This document shows, one piece after another, positions 47,160-57,147 of a stretch of DNA of 64,000 nucleotides. Each line of letters opens with the position of its first letter. Position 1 is the stretch's first letter. The DNA comes from Pomphorhynchus laevis (Eukaryota; Acanthocephala; Palaeacanthocephala; Echinorhynchida; Pomphorhynchidae): the NCBI GenBank assembly GCA_012934845.2, contig WNNJ02001849.1, positions 1 through 64,000 of the forward strand, read 5' to 3'. Made by a program: the position numbers and the translations under genes. Under the pieces are notes generated by a model. The model was not told the DNA's origin. It did no database searches and was given only the letters and a program-made list of their open reading frames with translations.

Positions 47160-48255
47160 AAAGCTGAAATTTTTGGCTCTCAATAAACGTTTTGATTTGA
47201 TCGCAACTAATTCCCACGTTTGTGATTATAATGTTCATAATTTTATAGTTATACATAAGAATTCAGTGATAATGTAGACATTATTAATCGTGATTTTAAT
47301 GGAAATATGATTAGGTAGTAACTACGTGTGTGCTACCTACTCGAGTTGGTAATTTCAATGATTTAGGCATAGTTGCAGATGAAAGATTACATTATAATTA
47401 TTTTACATCCACTTTTAATTGATGACAAGCGCTCAATTCTACTTTAGAATAGATTATTTAAAATACTAACCAAATACTAACTATTTTTAATTATTTGTGA
47501 AATAATTATTACCTTAATAATGTAATATTTTTAATACAATATTTTTATTTCAGAAATAATTTGTTATTTATGCAGATTATTTACAGAATTATTTGAAGCA
47601 TCAAAAATGCGAATTTGTATAAATACAGATGAAAATTTATAGACAAGAAATTTATTTCAAATTTACACCGAATGTGAAAAATAAAATGATATTTAGCACT
47701 AAAAAATAAAATGATACTTAATCTGATGATTGTGACAGGAATCACTGAAAATTTGTTGTAAAATTGGAATAAATATTTCAACTGTATCTAAATCCTCACT
47801 TATTTAAAATGGCGGAAGTCACATATTTAATAAATATAGTGTGCTACATATAAATAAGGTGTATTATAAGCATATAATAGAAATATCTGAAATATTATTT
47901 TATTTAAGTTCATTTTAATGATAAACTCATATTTTGACGTATTTCTAATAAGAACTTCTATAAAACAGTAAGAGTTTTATTGAATTTTTGAATGCAAATG
48001 CATACGCAAAAGGAATTATAGATGTTACAATTGTACAATTACCGCTAATTCATTCTGCTTTTGATTTAAATTTTCTATTCAAAAACTACGGTTTTGAGCT
48101 TAATTCTAACATATATTTAGTCAATCCTTACCTTATTGCAATACTCAACTAGTATAAGCATTAAATATGGAAAAACCTTTGACGATATTCGCATGAAACA
48201 TCAATAAAAACATTAATTCCATAAACCATGCTTCTTCTAGCTCTTTATGAGTACA
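47160..48255. other. AT-rich DNA without a gene
   Basis: No coding sequence was recognised, and the short ORFs are low complexity. Confidence 0.55.
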
Positions 48256-48261
48256 CCATTG

Positions 48262-48475
48262 GTTGTCCCAGGGCAGGTGTAACAAATTATATTTTATATA
48301 TTTGTACACCTTAAAGTGTCCCTGTAAAACAGCATTTATATTTAAAGGAATTTAGTGCCTGATGCATTGAGGGGTCGATAGATTGCTTTTAAAGTAGAGG
48401 GCGAACAGTCAAGCATTTCCAGTTGGAAGGAAATGTGCGGCATCGGATAGACAAGTTGAACAATGTTGAACAATA
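48262..48475. repeat. Second copy of the 1798-1905 repeat joined to a LINE B scrap
   Basis: 48262-48366 matches the core of the foldback at 1700-1935. 48367-48475 matches LINE B RT sequence in minus orientation (TTTCCAGTTGGAAGGAAATG; compare 55390-55420). Confidence 0.75.
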
Positions 48476-48479
48476 ATAT

Positions 48480-49370
48480 AAATAATTTATAATATATATT
48501 ATCAGATCAGTTAATTGTGTCCACGTATATTAATTTATTTATAAATTAAACATAATGATAATTAAAAATATTATAATTAATAAATAATTAAATAATTATA
48601 AATAATTAGGAAAATATTTAGTTAAATACCGCCGTTTTCATGTTCTCATATTTTGCATAACGGAAGATATTAGTAAGATGCATACGTGCTTATTTGAACT
48701 TTGACATAGTATAATCATATTTCGAGATATTTTTAATTTTGTTAGAAACAAATTAAAAATTAAAAATAAATTGTCTAGCGCATATTACGACCTGAAACGT
48801 TAAATATCTCATCAATAGACAATTGTTCATAACATATAAAAGTTTATCATGTAAAAGTTTACAAAATATTTGATGATAAAAATTTTTTTGAGTTAAAAAT
48901 ACTTGTTTTCCCAAAGTTTATTTTATAATTATATTAAATACGTAGACTCAGTTAGCTGATTTAATAACAACTATCAAAAGTTTAGCTGAAATGAACTCTC
49001 AGCTGAAGAGAAATGTAATGTTTTTTTTGACAAAATATGTTTAATTTAGGTTTTCATCAAAAACCTAAATTATTAATAACCTAAACCTTATTGATTTTTT
49101 TCAATAAAAAAATCATTTTGATGAAATGTTTTAACTTAAAATAAGTCTTTAATGTCGTCTAAAAGTTTTTCAAAGAGATGTCAGCTATTCAAGTACGAAT
49201 TTAGCCTTTAAGCATATTTGCCCAAATAAAGGTCGATCCACCAATTATATTTTAACCATTCCTCCATAAAATATTTTAACGGACGCCATTGAGACTGTAT
49301 TTGTTTTATATGACACCCTAGAAATTATAAACATGAGGTGTTCCCAATACATCTTATTCGCAATTAAAAA
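48480..49370. repeat. AT-rich DNA with Naiad termini
   Basis: Short terminus relics lie at about 48500 (minus) and 48905-48965 (plus, ending CGTAGACTCAGTTAGCTGAT). The rest is AT-rich without a gene. Confidence 0.5.
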
Positions 49371-49374
49371 TAAG

Positions 49375-49565
49375 GAAATCTTAATTCAATGGTGGAATGG
49401 GAGAATGGGGGAAAATAGAATGGGGGATTGGGGAATGATAAAAGAGGAATGGGAGATTGGGGAATGGGGAAGGGTACAATGGGAAGGGAAAATAAAGGAA
49501 TGACTGGAATGATGGAAAGTGGAAGGCGCAGGAGTGTTACAGAAGGTGATAGAAAATATTGTTTG
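49375..49565 (+). repeat. Purine-rich GGGGAATGGGAGA repeat, copy 1
   Basis: It starts GGAAATCTTAATTCAATGGT, continues with G-rich words, and ends in a GTGTTACAGAAGGTGATAGA block. The second copy lies at 50122-50335. The many G-runs could form quadruplexes. Confidence 0.75.
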
Positions 49566-49599
49566 TTGATAGCATAGAGTCAATTTGATACGCATCTCG

Positions 49600-49905
49600 T
49601 TACTACTTTTCAGATCAATATGCCCTTAAATATCGTCACTCTAGGGTCTGGTGCATGCAAAAACGAAGATACCTGCATTCAGTGGCTTAAAGATATCGGT
49701 GAATATGGCGCTTCCTTTCTATTTTGTTTAATTTGGATTTGAAGGCCTCATAAAGTCAAACTTATTTTGTAATACCCATAAAGAGGCAACAAAATGTGAA
49801 GTGCATTAAAATGTGTACGGTTTCTGCTATCCTGGAAATAGTAACAAAAAAGGCGACATTTGATTTAACTTAGGAAATAATAGATGTTTCTATTACATCT
49901 TAATA
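49600..49905. other. No recognisable feature
   Basis: This is mixed-composition intergenic DNA. I see no ORF or element. Confidence 0.5.
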
Positions 49906-49909
49906 ATAA

Positions 49910-50335
49910 TACAAATTTATTTAATGTGGCAAATGCGTACAAGCTGTACGCTTACAAGTCCACAAACAAAAATGAGAAAGTCAAGCAGATAAATTGTTAA
50001 AATGGGATCGGATTTGTCGTTTGAAGCACTGCAGGGAAGTTGATTGACGTATATGAATGGGCAGATGATTCCACGATAGAGGAACAGCCACCAGGAAGGA
50101 GCGGAGTCCAAGGAGGTAAAAAAGGAAATCTTAATTCTATGGTGGAATGGGAGAATGCGGAAAAGATAATGCGAGGATTGGGGAATGGGGAAAGAGGGAA
50201 GTGAATATTGGGGAATGTGAAAGGTGGAAGGGGAGATTGGGGCCAGAGTGTAGGGGGAAGGAGAATGAAGAGAAAGAGGGGTATGGTGAAAAGTGGAATG
50301 TGCAAGAATGTTACGGAAGGTGATAGAAAGAAAAA
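49910..50335 (-). mobile_element. LINE B 3' end interrupted by the purine-rich repeat
   Basis: 49910-50120 is a minus-strand LINE B tail nearly identical to 53930-54140. At about 50122 it changes into the purine-rich repeat (50122-50335), which begins with the same GGAAATCTTAATTC as copy 1. Confidence 0.8.
49935..49951 (-). ncRNA. LINE 3'-end hairpin (family B, A-T variant)
   Basis: GCGTAC-AAGCT-GTACGC: six pairs, with an A-T pair where family A has G-C. Confidence 0.7.
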
Positions 50336-50424
50336 AATGTTCGTCAGGACTTTGAATTGTTTTTATACCTGTTAAGAATAATTTTATACATGTTAAGAAT
50401 TCTATAATTCTTTCTATCGCTTTC

Positions 50425-51080
50425 TTAGGCTTCAATTTCTACAACAGACTTTCACTTAAACCCCTTGTTAGAGATAAAGTACGCTCATTGACCTTAGTTC
50501 TCCGCAACCACTGTCAAATTCGTAGATTGATCAATTTACCTTCGTGAATGATTATCATATATTCTATTCGATTCTCAAGACTTGATTACTGTCTTAGTCT
50601 GTTGTAACTCATCTAAATCCACTCTTCTTCTACTACAGCGCATCGTAAACGCAGCCGTGTGAATTATCCTCCGTCTTCGTCGTTTTGATCATACATTTCA
50701 CCATTTTGCTTCTCTCGATTTGCCTAGCATTTATTCTCGTGTTTAAATTCGTCATCTCATTGCTTTACGCCTTGTAACTTTTTATACTCCTATATTTCTC
50801 AGCCTTTCATTTCTCGACAATTCTCGTCCTGATTACTGTTCTTTGCGTTCCCGTAATTGTCTTCTTTTACATGTCCCAAGCTATTCTACCTCTTTCGGCT
50901 TCCGCTCCTTCCTTGTGGCTGCTCCTCTCTCATGGAATCATCTGCCCATTCATATACGCCACTCAACCTCAATGCCGTGTTTCAAACGTAAAATCCGGTT
51001 TCATTCAAACTATTTAAGAAATTTATCTGTATGACTTTTGCTGTTTTTTAGTTAGCGGACTTGAATGTGTGCAGTTGGCA
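50425..51080 (+). mobile_element. LINE B, RT C-terminal part, degraded
   Basis: Plus-strand frames show FLGFQFL-type thumb sequence, then the C-terminus CLLLHVPSYSTSFGFRSFLV and WNHLPIHIRHSTSMPCFKR (50870-50990), and a tail with a GGCACGC hairpin arm at about 51078. It faces the neighbouring LINE A copy tail to tail. Confidence 0.8.
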
Positions 51081-51169
51081 CGCATTTCCCACTTTAAATC
51101 AAAATCACACAAAATCAACAAAATCGGTCATGTAAGCGTGCGCCTATCCGCATTCGGCTCGTAAAAAAA

Positions 51170-52440
51170 TGATTTTAATGTGGCAAATGCGTGCCAGCGC
51201 ACGCTTACATGACCACAACAAAAAAGTAAATCATTTATCGAGAAGGTGTGAACGATGGAGGTGTTTGAATGTGATAAAGGATGGAGCGCGGCGAACGTCG
51301 AGATCGATGAGTCAAAATATACAAGGGGAGGAGATATGTTAGGTTAACAGGGGAGAATCCACATTATTTTGGACTTGTCGGGGTTTAGAACGAGATGGAG
51401 ATTGGAGAGACGTTTGTAGATAGAAGAAAGACAGTTGGAGGCAGAAATGCCGATATCGTGTATGCGATGGGCGGTGCATGAACATAGATGAGGATGTCAT
51501 CGGCGTATTGCATGACGTTAAAGGAGAAAGGTTTGATAAACGGAGAGAGATCGCCAAGCAGAAAAAAGACAAGCAGGGGACCTAGGACTGAACCTTGTGA
51601 GACCCCTGCAAAAAATTGGGATGGGATGGCAGGATGATGAATTAGAACAGACGCGAAAAGAATGGTCGGAAAGATATTAGGCAAACCATGCTACGGAGGA
51701 GGAAGAAAAGCCGTAATCATAACGATGGCGAGACAGGAAGACGGAGTGGTATATAGAGCCTTGTATATAGAGCATATATATAGCCTTGCACTATATAGAG
51801 CCTTGTCTTGAGAAGTGAGTATGTAGTTGTAAACTTTCATGCATGCGATTTCTGTGGAGTGATTAGAGCGGAAAGCGGATTGGAAAAGAGGGTATAGATT
51901 GGATGATGAGATATAAGCGTTGATATGTATTAAGATGAGGCGTTCTAAGTGCTTAGAAAGAGTAGGAAGTAGTGAAATGGGGCGATAACTGGTAGGAAGG
52001 GAGGTGTCGAGCGATTGTTTCTAAGAGGTGGACGAACGATTGCGGATTTCCATTGTGAAGGGAAAATACGACTGCGGATGGACGAGTTAAACAAGGTTGT
52101 GAGAAAAGGGGATATCGATGAGCATATAAATTTTAGTATGTGGATAGGCAGGGGATCGGCAGGTGATGTTTTGCTGGGCAAGGATATGAGAACAGATGAG
52201 ACCTGGGAAGTTGAGACAGAGTGATGATCAAAGAGTTTCGGAATGATGAGGCTAGGCGGGGCAGATTTAGATAGGATGGAGGCCGGGGTGTGAGAGAGCA
52301 ACGTGGATAATTTGGTCTGGAGAAATGACGAATAATCATGGGGATTGATGTTGCACTGCGAAGAGAAGCGAGCAAGGATTGAGTTTAAAGTATGCCATAG
52401 AGTCTTAGAGTTGAATGAAGTGATGATCATATAGTGGAAG
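51170..52440 (-). mobile_element. LINE family A, RT and 3' end, internally deleted
   Basis: The tail (51178-51300) joins directly to palm sequence (QYADDILIYVHAPP, about 51480-51530), skipping most of the thumb. The minus strand then continues through GVSQGSVLGPLLVFFLLGDL to the upstream RT and linker (52000-52440). A short repeat of TATATAGAGCCTTG occurs near 51750-51810. It is not functional. Confidence 0.85.
51189..51204 (-). ncRNA. LINE 3'-end hairpin (family A)
   Basis: GCGTGC-CAGC-GCACGC: six perfect pairs. Confidence 0.7.
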
Positions 52441-53495
52441 GAACGTGGATTTTGGGTATTTTAAATTATGCTGGAGACCTCAGGTAGATTATTATGTTTA
52501 TCTCTTTATTATTTATTATTAAAGGCTCGAGATATGGATGAATAATCACCGCGATGCTGACACTCTAATCCTTTTAATCAGAAAACATACCAAACCTGGT
52601 AATGCTTAATTATATATATCCAAAGGCATTTGGTTGAGATACGGTTGAGTCAGCAATATTTAAATACGTTCGCTCGTATATATAATTCAGCTTTTTAATA
52701 TGCATATATTTCCTTCGATATTTCGTATTTTACTAATTTGAACACCTTGTAATACTCGATTTGGATTCTTTCGCAGCACATTTATACATATGCTGACGTG
52801 AAAATGGCCACCTTGCTTGATAGGGTGCTTGTGAAGTGATCTACAGAAAGAAATCCGTTTCATGTCTCTTTTTACTTGAAATTGGTGATTCTCCATTTGT
52901 CTAATTACTTAGGCATCCTTGAATCTCTTTTACGACGACAACATGTGTGGATATCAGAATGATAGTTCAGTACACATTGTTTTGTGAGCTGCATAGACCA
53001 CGCAAACTAATAATACTTGGTTGAGTAGCCGCAAAAACAATTTCATAGCCTGATTAAGCCTCTATAGTCCATGGTATGTAGCCAATCGCTGACCGCTTTT
53101 GATATTCATAGCCTTTTAGCTACGACTAATAATATAGTAAGTTACACGTTGCTATTATGTCCCTTATATCATAAATAACATTGCCATTGCCTCGCTGAAA
53201 ATATCGTTGTTGAGATGTTTCTTTAATTTAATCAAAAAAATAAATAGTTACTTAATGGTTACGTTTGACACGATTTATGTCAAACCGACAAAATTCCATT
53301 GATATATTTTGGCTACTACGAAAATAAGGATTGAAAGAACCTTTTGTTTTTAACTTGTGGAATGAACGGTCCCCATATCCAAGTATTCCTACTTGATTTT
53401 AAAGTTTGCTAATTTTATTTAATTCAAGAATTTAATTATCTTCGAACTATTTGATATGCAATTACTGTCAATATATCAGCGATACAAACCAAATC
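52440..53495. other. No convincing gene
   Basis: A 69-codon minus-strand ORF (52687-52896, FQVKRDMKRISFCRSLHKHP) has no recognised relative and no splice context that I could judge. The rest is intergenic. Confidence 0.4.
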
Positions 53496-53499
53496 AGTG

Positions 53500-53785
53500 A
53501 TTTTGCCTCGCTGAGTTTGGTCGAGGAATAGGGGCTGAAACCTTATAACTTCTGATGATTTATATTCCTACGAAATATCTATGTTGATGACCTCTATTCT
53601 TTTGAAATATCTATGTTGGGTTGAGTAATAGGGACTGGAACCTGATAACATAGCAGTTCCTATTGATGATTTGTGTTTCTTATTCGAATACGAATATTAT
53701 TTATTTGTAAATTCATAAAAATTGATTTATTTAAAATTTAAATTTATAATTTTGACTTGATATGACTTATATGACAATTGAATTA
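53500..53785 (+). repeat. Two partial Naiad 3' termini
   Basis: TCGAGGAATAGGGGCTGAAA (53521) and TTGAGTAATAGGGACTGGAA (about 53622) are diverged copies of the conserved terminal block, followed by CATAGCAGTTCCTATTGATG. Confidence 0.7.
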
Positions 53786-53961
53786 AGGTTCAAAAGCCGA
53801 AACCTTAGGAATGAGCGACGAGGAATGATCAGATACTATAGTGTTAGAGTAATTTGGAACGTGGGGTACGAGGGAATGACTGGAACGCAGCAATAGAGAG
53901 GTGGGGCGAGTTCATCTAATAAAGGGATAATAATAATACAAATTTATTTAATGTGGCAAAT

Positions 53962-53978
53962 GCGTACAAGCTGTACGC
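53962..53978 (-). ncRNA. LINE 3'-end hairpin (family B, A-T variant)
   Basis: GCGTAC-AAGCT-GTACGC: six pairs. Confidence 0.7.
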
Positions 53979-54007
53979 TTACAAGTCCACAAACAAAAAT
54001 GAGAAAG

Positions 54008-55438
54008 TCAAGCAGATAAATTGTTAAAATGGGATCGGATTTGTCGTTTGAAGCACTGCAGGGAAGTTGATTGGCGTATATGAATGGGCAGATGATTCCA
54101 CGATAGAGGAGCAGCCACCAGGAAGGAGCGGAGTCCAAAGGAGTTAGAGTAGTTTGGGACATGTAAAAGAAGGGAATTACAGGAACGCAAGGAACAATAA
54201 ACAGGACGAGAATTATCAAGAAAAGGAAGGTTGAGAAATGAAGGGGTATGAAAAGTTACAAGGCGGAAAGCAACGATAAGAAGACGAATTTGAACACGAC
54301 AATAAATTGTAGGCAAATCGAGAGAAGCAAGATGGTAGGATGTATGATCAAAACGACGAAGACGGAGGAGAATTCGGACAGCTGCGTTGACGATGCGTTG
54401 TAGGGGAAGAATAGTGGATTTAGGTGAGTTGGAAAATAGACTAAGACAATAATCGAGTCTAGAAAAAAGGAGAGATGATATGAGAGTCATACAAGAAGGG
54501 AAATCGATCAATCTACGAACTTGACGGAGGTTGCGGAGTATCAAGGTAGATAAGCGTACTTTTTCTCTTACGAAAGGTTTAAGTGAAAGTCGGTTGTCAA
54601 AATGGAAGCCTAGGAAAACGAGATTATCAACGATAGGAAGAATTGTAGAATTTAATGATACGGAGGGAGGTTCGAAGTTGAGGCGTCGAGGTAGGATCCA
54701 CATAATTTTGGATTTATCAGGATTCAGAGAAAGGCGAAGGGAAGAAAGATGATTGGAAATTGAGACAAGACAGTCCGAAGCGGAAATACTAAGATCGTGA
54801 ATACGATAAACAGGTGCATGAGCATAGATGAGAATGTCATCAGCATATTGCATAACATGGAAGTTAAATTTATGAGAAATCGAAGACAAATCACCAAGAA
54901 GAAGAGAGAAAAGTATAGGGCCTAATACGGGGCCTTGTGGAACACCGGACGGAATGGACGAAGGATGGGAGAGAGAAGAGTTAGAATATACGCGAAATGT
55001 ACGGTTTGATAGATATGAAGAAAACCATGACACAGTGGGTAAAGAGAAGCCATAATCATGACGAAGGCGATGGAGAAGAATCGAGTGATCGACGATGTCA
55101 AAAGCAGACGATAGATCAAGAGAAACTATGACACTACATAATTTATGATCGCGCGATATGAGTAAGTCGTTATAAACTTTAAGACATGCAATTTCGGTAG
55201 AGTAATTAGAGCGAAAAGCGGCTTGGAAGGGAGGAAATAAGTTAGAGGAATAGAGATATGTATTAACTTGCTTAAGAACGAGACGCTCAAAGAGTTTAGA
55301 GAGGGTTGGGATAAGTGAAATAGGACGGTACGAAGATGGTAGTAAGGAGTCAAGAGATTGCTTTTTGATGAGAGGACGAACAGTGGCGCATTTCCAGATG
55401 GCAGGAAATGTACGGCTACGGATGGACGAGTTGAACAA
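54008..55438 (-). CDS. LINE B reverse transcriptase, 476 open codons
   Basis: This is the RT of a non-LTR retrotransposon, which copies the element RNA at a chromosomal nick. Motifs in order: SSYRPISLIPTLSKLFERL, AAFRSNYSTEIACLKVYNDL, VSLDLSSAFDIVDHSILLHR, SGVPQGPVLGPILFSLLLGD, the catalytic QYADDILIYAHA, LNPDKSKIMWILPR, LVFLGFHFDNRLSLKPFV, and the C-terminal WNHLPIHIRQSTSLQCFKRQ. The palm and thumb are intact. The frame continues upstream of the first usable start but meets a stop at about 55473-55475 (LLKNI, stop, SVILPF), where the related A copies read LKSICSSI. The endonuclease is missing. It is a dead but young copy. Confidence 0.85.
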   Translation of the reverse strand: MFNSSIRSRTFPAIWKCATVRPLIKKQSLDSLLPSSYRPISLIPTLSKLFERLVLKQVNTYLYSSNLFPPFQAAFRSNYSTEIACLKVYNDLLISRDHKLCSVIVSLDLSSAFDIVDHSILLHRLRHDYGFSLPTVSWFSSYLSNRTFRVYSNSSLSHPSSIPSGVPQGPVLGPILFSLLLGDLSSISHKFNFHVMQYADDILIYAHAPVYRIHDLSISASDCLVSISNHLSSLRLSLNPDKSKIMWILPRRLNFEPPSVSLNSTILPIVDNLVFLGFHFDNRLSLKPFVREKVRLSTLILRNLRQVRRLIDFPSCMTLISSLLFSRLDYCLSLFSNSPKSTILPLQRIVNAAVRILLRLRRFDHTSYHLASLDLPTIYCRVQIRLLIVAFRLVTFHTPSFLNLPFLDNSRPVYCSLRSCNSLLLHVPNYSNSFGLRSFLVAAPLSWNHLPIHIRQSTSLQCFKRQIRSHFNNLSA

Positions 55439-55629
55439 TGTGGTTAGGAAGGGTAAGATAACGGATCAGATATTTTTAAGCAAGTGAGTGAGAATTGGGT
55501 CAGAAGGAGAGGTTTTATTAGGTAATGACAGCAGAACCGAAGAAACTTCATCAGACGAAACGAGAAGAAGGTGTAATAGTTCTGGGAGGGAAGTATTTAA
55601 AGATAAGAGTGGGTACAAGGGGTGCTGAT

Positions 55630-55860
55630 TAACGATGGGGAGCCGACAGCGATGAGACGAAAAGTGACGAGAAGAAGGCGGAGTTTGATGCGGCTGTAGA
55701 TGGTGGGTCAGACGAGTATATCAAGGTGTGTGGATGTGTGGTCGAAGCGACGGATATGTAGGAGCACTCGAACGGCGGAGTTGATGATGCGTTGTAGAGG
55801 TAGGATGGATTTCGGAGAATTGGCGAAAAGCTGAAGCAGTAATCAATTTTAGGGAAGAGA
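55630..55860 (-). mobile_element. LINE A fragment (RT C-terminal part)
   Basis: GGGGAGCCGACAGCGATGAG and the following 200 bp match the same region of the LINE A copies at 11570 and 17020. It is fused directly to LINE B. Confidence 0.8.
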
Positions 55861-55861
55861 A

Positions 55862-55925
55862 GCTATTAAAGTAGTATAATATGATATAATATGCGTCTAC
55901 TCAGTCAGCTGATCTGGTTCATATG
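55862..55925 (+). repeat. Naiad 3' terminus scrap
   Basis: GCGTCTACTCAGTCAGCTGA (about 55890) is the terminal word of the Naiad ends. Confidence 0.5.
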
Positions 55926-56029
55926 TTACACGTCGAATCAAAAAGTGTTCACAAAATAATAGCAAATGACAGAAATGCTAAAGTTCCATTGTTTCTTATC
56001 GAGATATTTTTTAGTTAATAAAGATAATT

Positions 56030-56395
56030 TTAATAATACAAATTTATTTAATGTGTTAAATGCGTGCCAGCTGTACGCTTACAAGTCCACAAACAAAAAT
56101 GAGAAAGTCAAGCAGATAAATTGTTTAAAGTGGATCAGATTTGGCGTTTGAAGCACGGCAGGGAAGTTGATTGGCGTATATGAATGGACAGATGGTTCCA
56201 CGATAGAGGAGCAGTCACCAGGAAGGAGCGGAGTCCAAAGGAGGTAGAGTAGTTTGGGACATGTAAAAGAAAGGAATTACAGGAACGCAAGGAACAGTAA
56301 ACAGGACGAGAATTGTCGAGAAAAGGAAGGTTGAGAAATGAACTTTATGAAAAGTTACAAGGCAGAAAGCAACGAGAAGAAGACGAATTTTAACC
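56030..56395 (-). mobile_element. LINE B 3' end copy
   Basis: It matches 53930-54300, including the tail, with a few substitutions. It is truncated at about 56395. Confidence 0.85.
56062..56078 (-). ncRNA. LINE 3'-end hairpin (G-T intermediate)
   Basis: GCGTGC-CAGCT-GTACGC: five canonical pairs plus a G-T wobble at the position that differs between families A and B. Confidence 0.65.
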
Positions 56396-56399
56396 CGGT

Positions 56400-57125
56400 A
56401 TTAAATTAATACATGACAGCGTTTCTAATCCTTGTTCCAAATCTTTATTTAGATTGCATTATCTAATCCTTGTTCAAATCAGTGAAACAAAGTCGGTCAC
56501 TGAGATGGACATTTTCTTTAAATGTAGGATAAACTTTATAATGAGGTCCTGGGACTACAATTTCTGATGACACTTTTAGTGTAAAATTGAAGTTGTTATT
56601 TTTCAATGAAGAGCTTTTCTTAAACCTTCGATACATTGATATTTAAAATTTATAAAAATTTTAAAAAATAGTTTTAGTTAAAAATTGAAATTCAGCAGTG
56701 GAAGAGTGAAGGCTTTCATTTGTTGTAAAATAATTTGTTTAAGTGCCATCATATACACTTCATTTGCGATGCCCCTGTATGAGCCTGCGAGCTTTTGGTG
56801 GTATATTGTAACTTATGGATATCCACTAACTATTAACTTATGGATATCCACTATTTCGCAATTTGTCAAAAAAGGATTTTGAAATGCTGAACTGAATACA
56901 TCGCAATGCTAGCAGAATATGCGGTGTAAATTTTCTTGCATTATAAGATGTGTTTGAAAGAATTTTTTAAAATAATTTGTTTAAGTGCCATCATATGCAT
57001 GTTATATCTTTACGACTAATATTTATTATTATAACTTATTATTATATTATTATAACATACAAGACAAAGCCTATATGGCTGTTCAGTCTGCTCACGAAAA
57101 ATAAAATAAAAATTAAACAAAATGT
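56400..57125. other. AT-rich DNA without a gene
   Basis: AAAATAATTTGTTTAAGTGC with CATCATAT occurs at about 56728 and 56970. Two copies of ACTAACTATTAACTTATGGA-like sequence lie near 56810-56850. Nothing coding was seen. Confidence 0.5.
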
Positions 57126-57147
57126 AGAATTGATAGAGTTAAGAAAA

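Larger units (their letters stand above)
53930..55630 (-). mobile_element. LINE family B (CR1/L2-like), RT to 3' end
   Basis: It is 5'-truncated near 55630 and runs to the conserved tail at 53940. It contains a long open RT reading frame (next entry). Its upstream end joins a LINE A fragment (55630-55860) in the same orientation. Confidence 0.92.
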
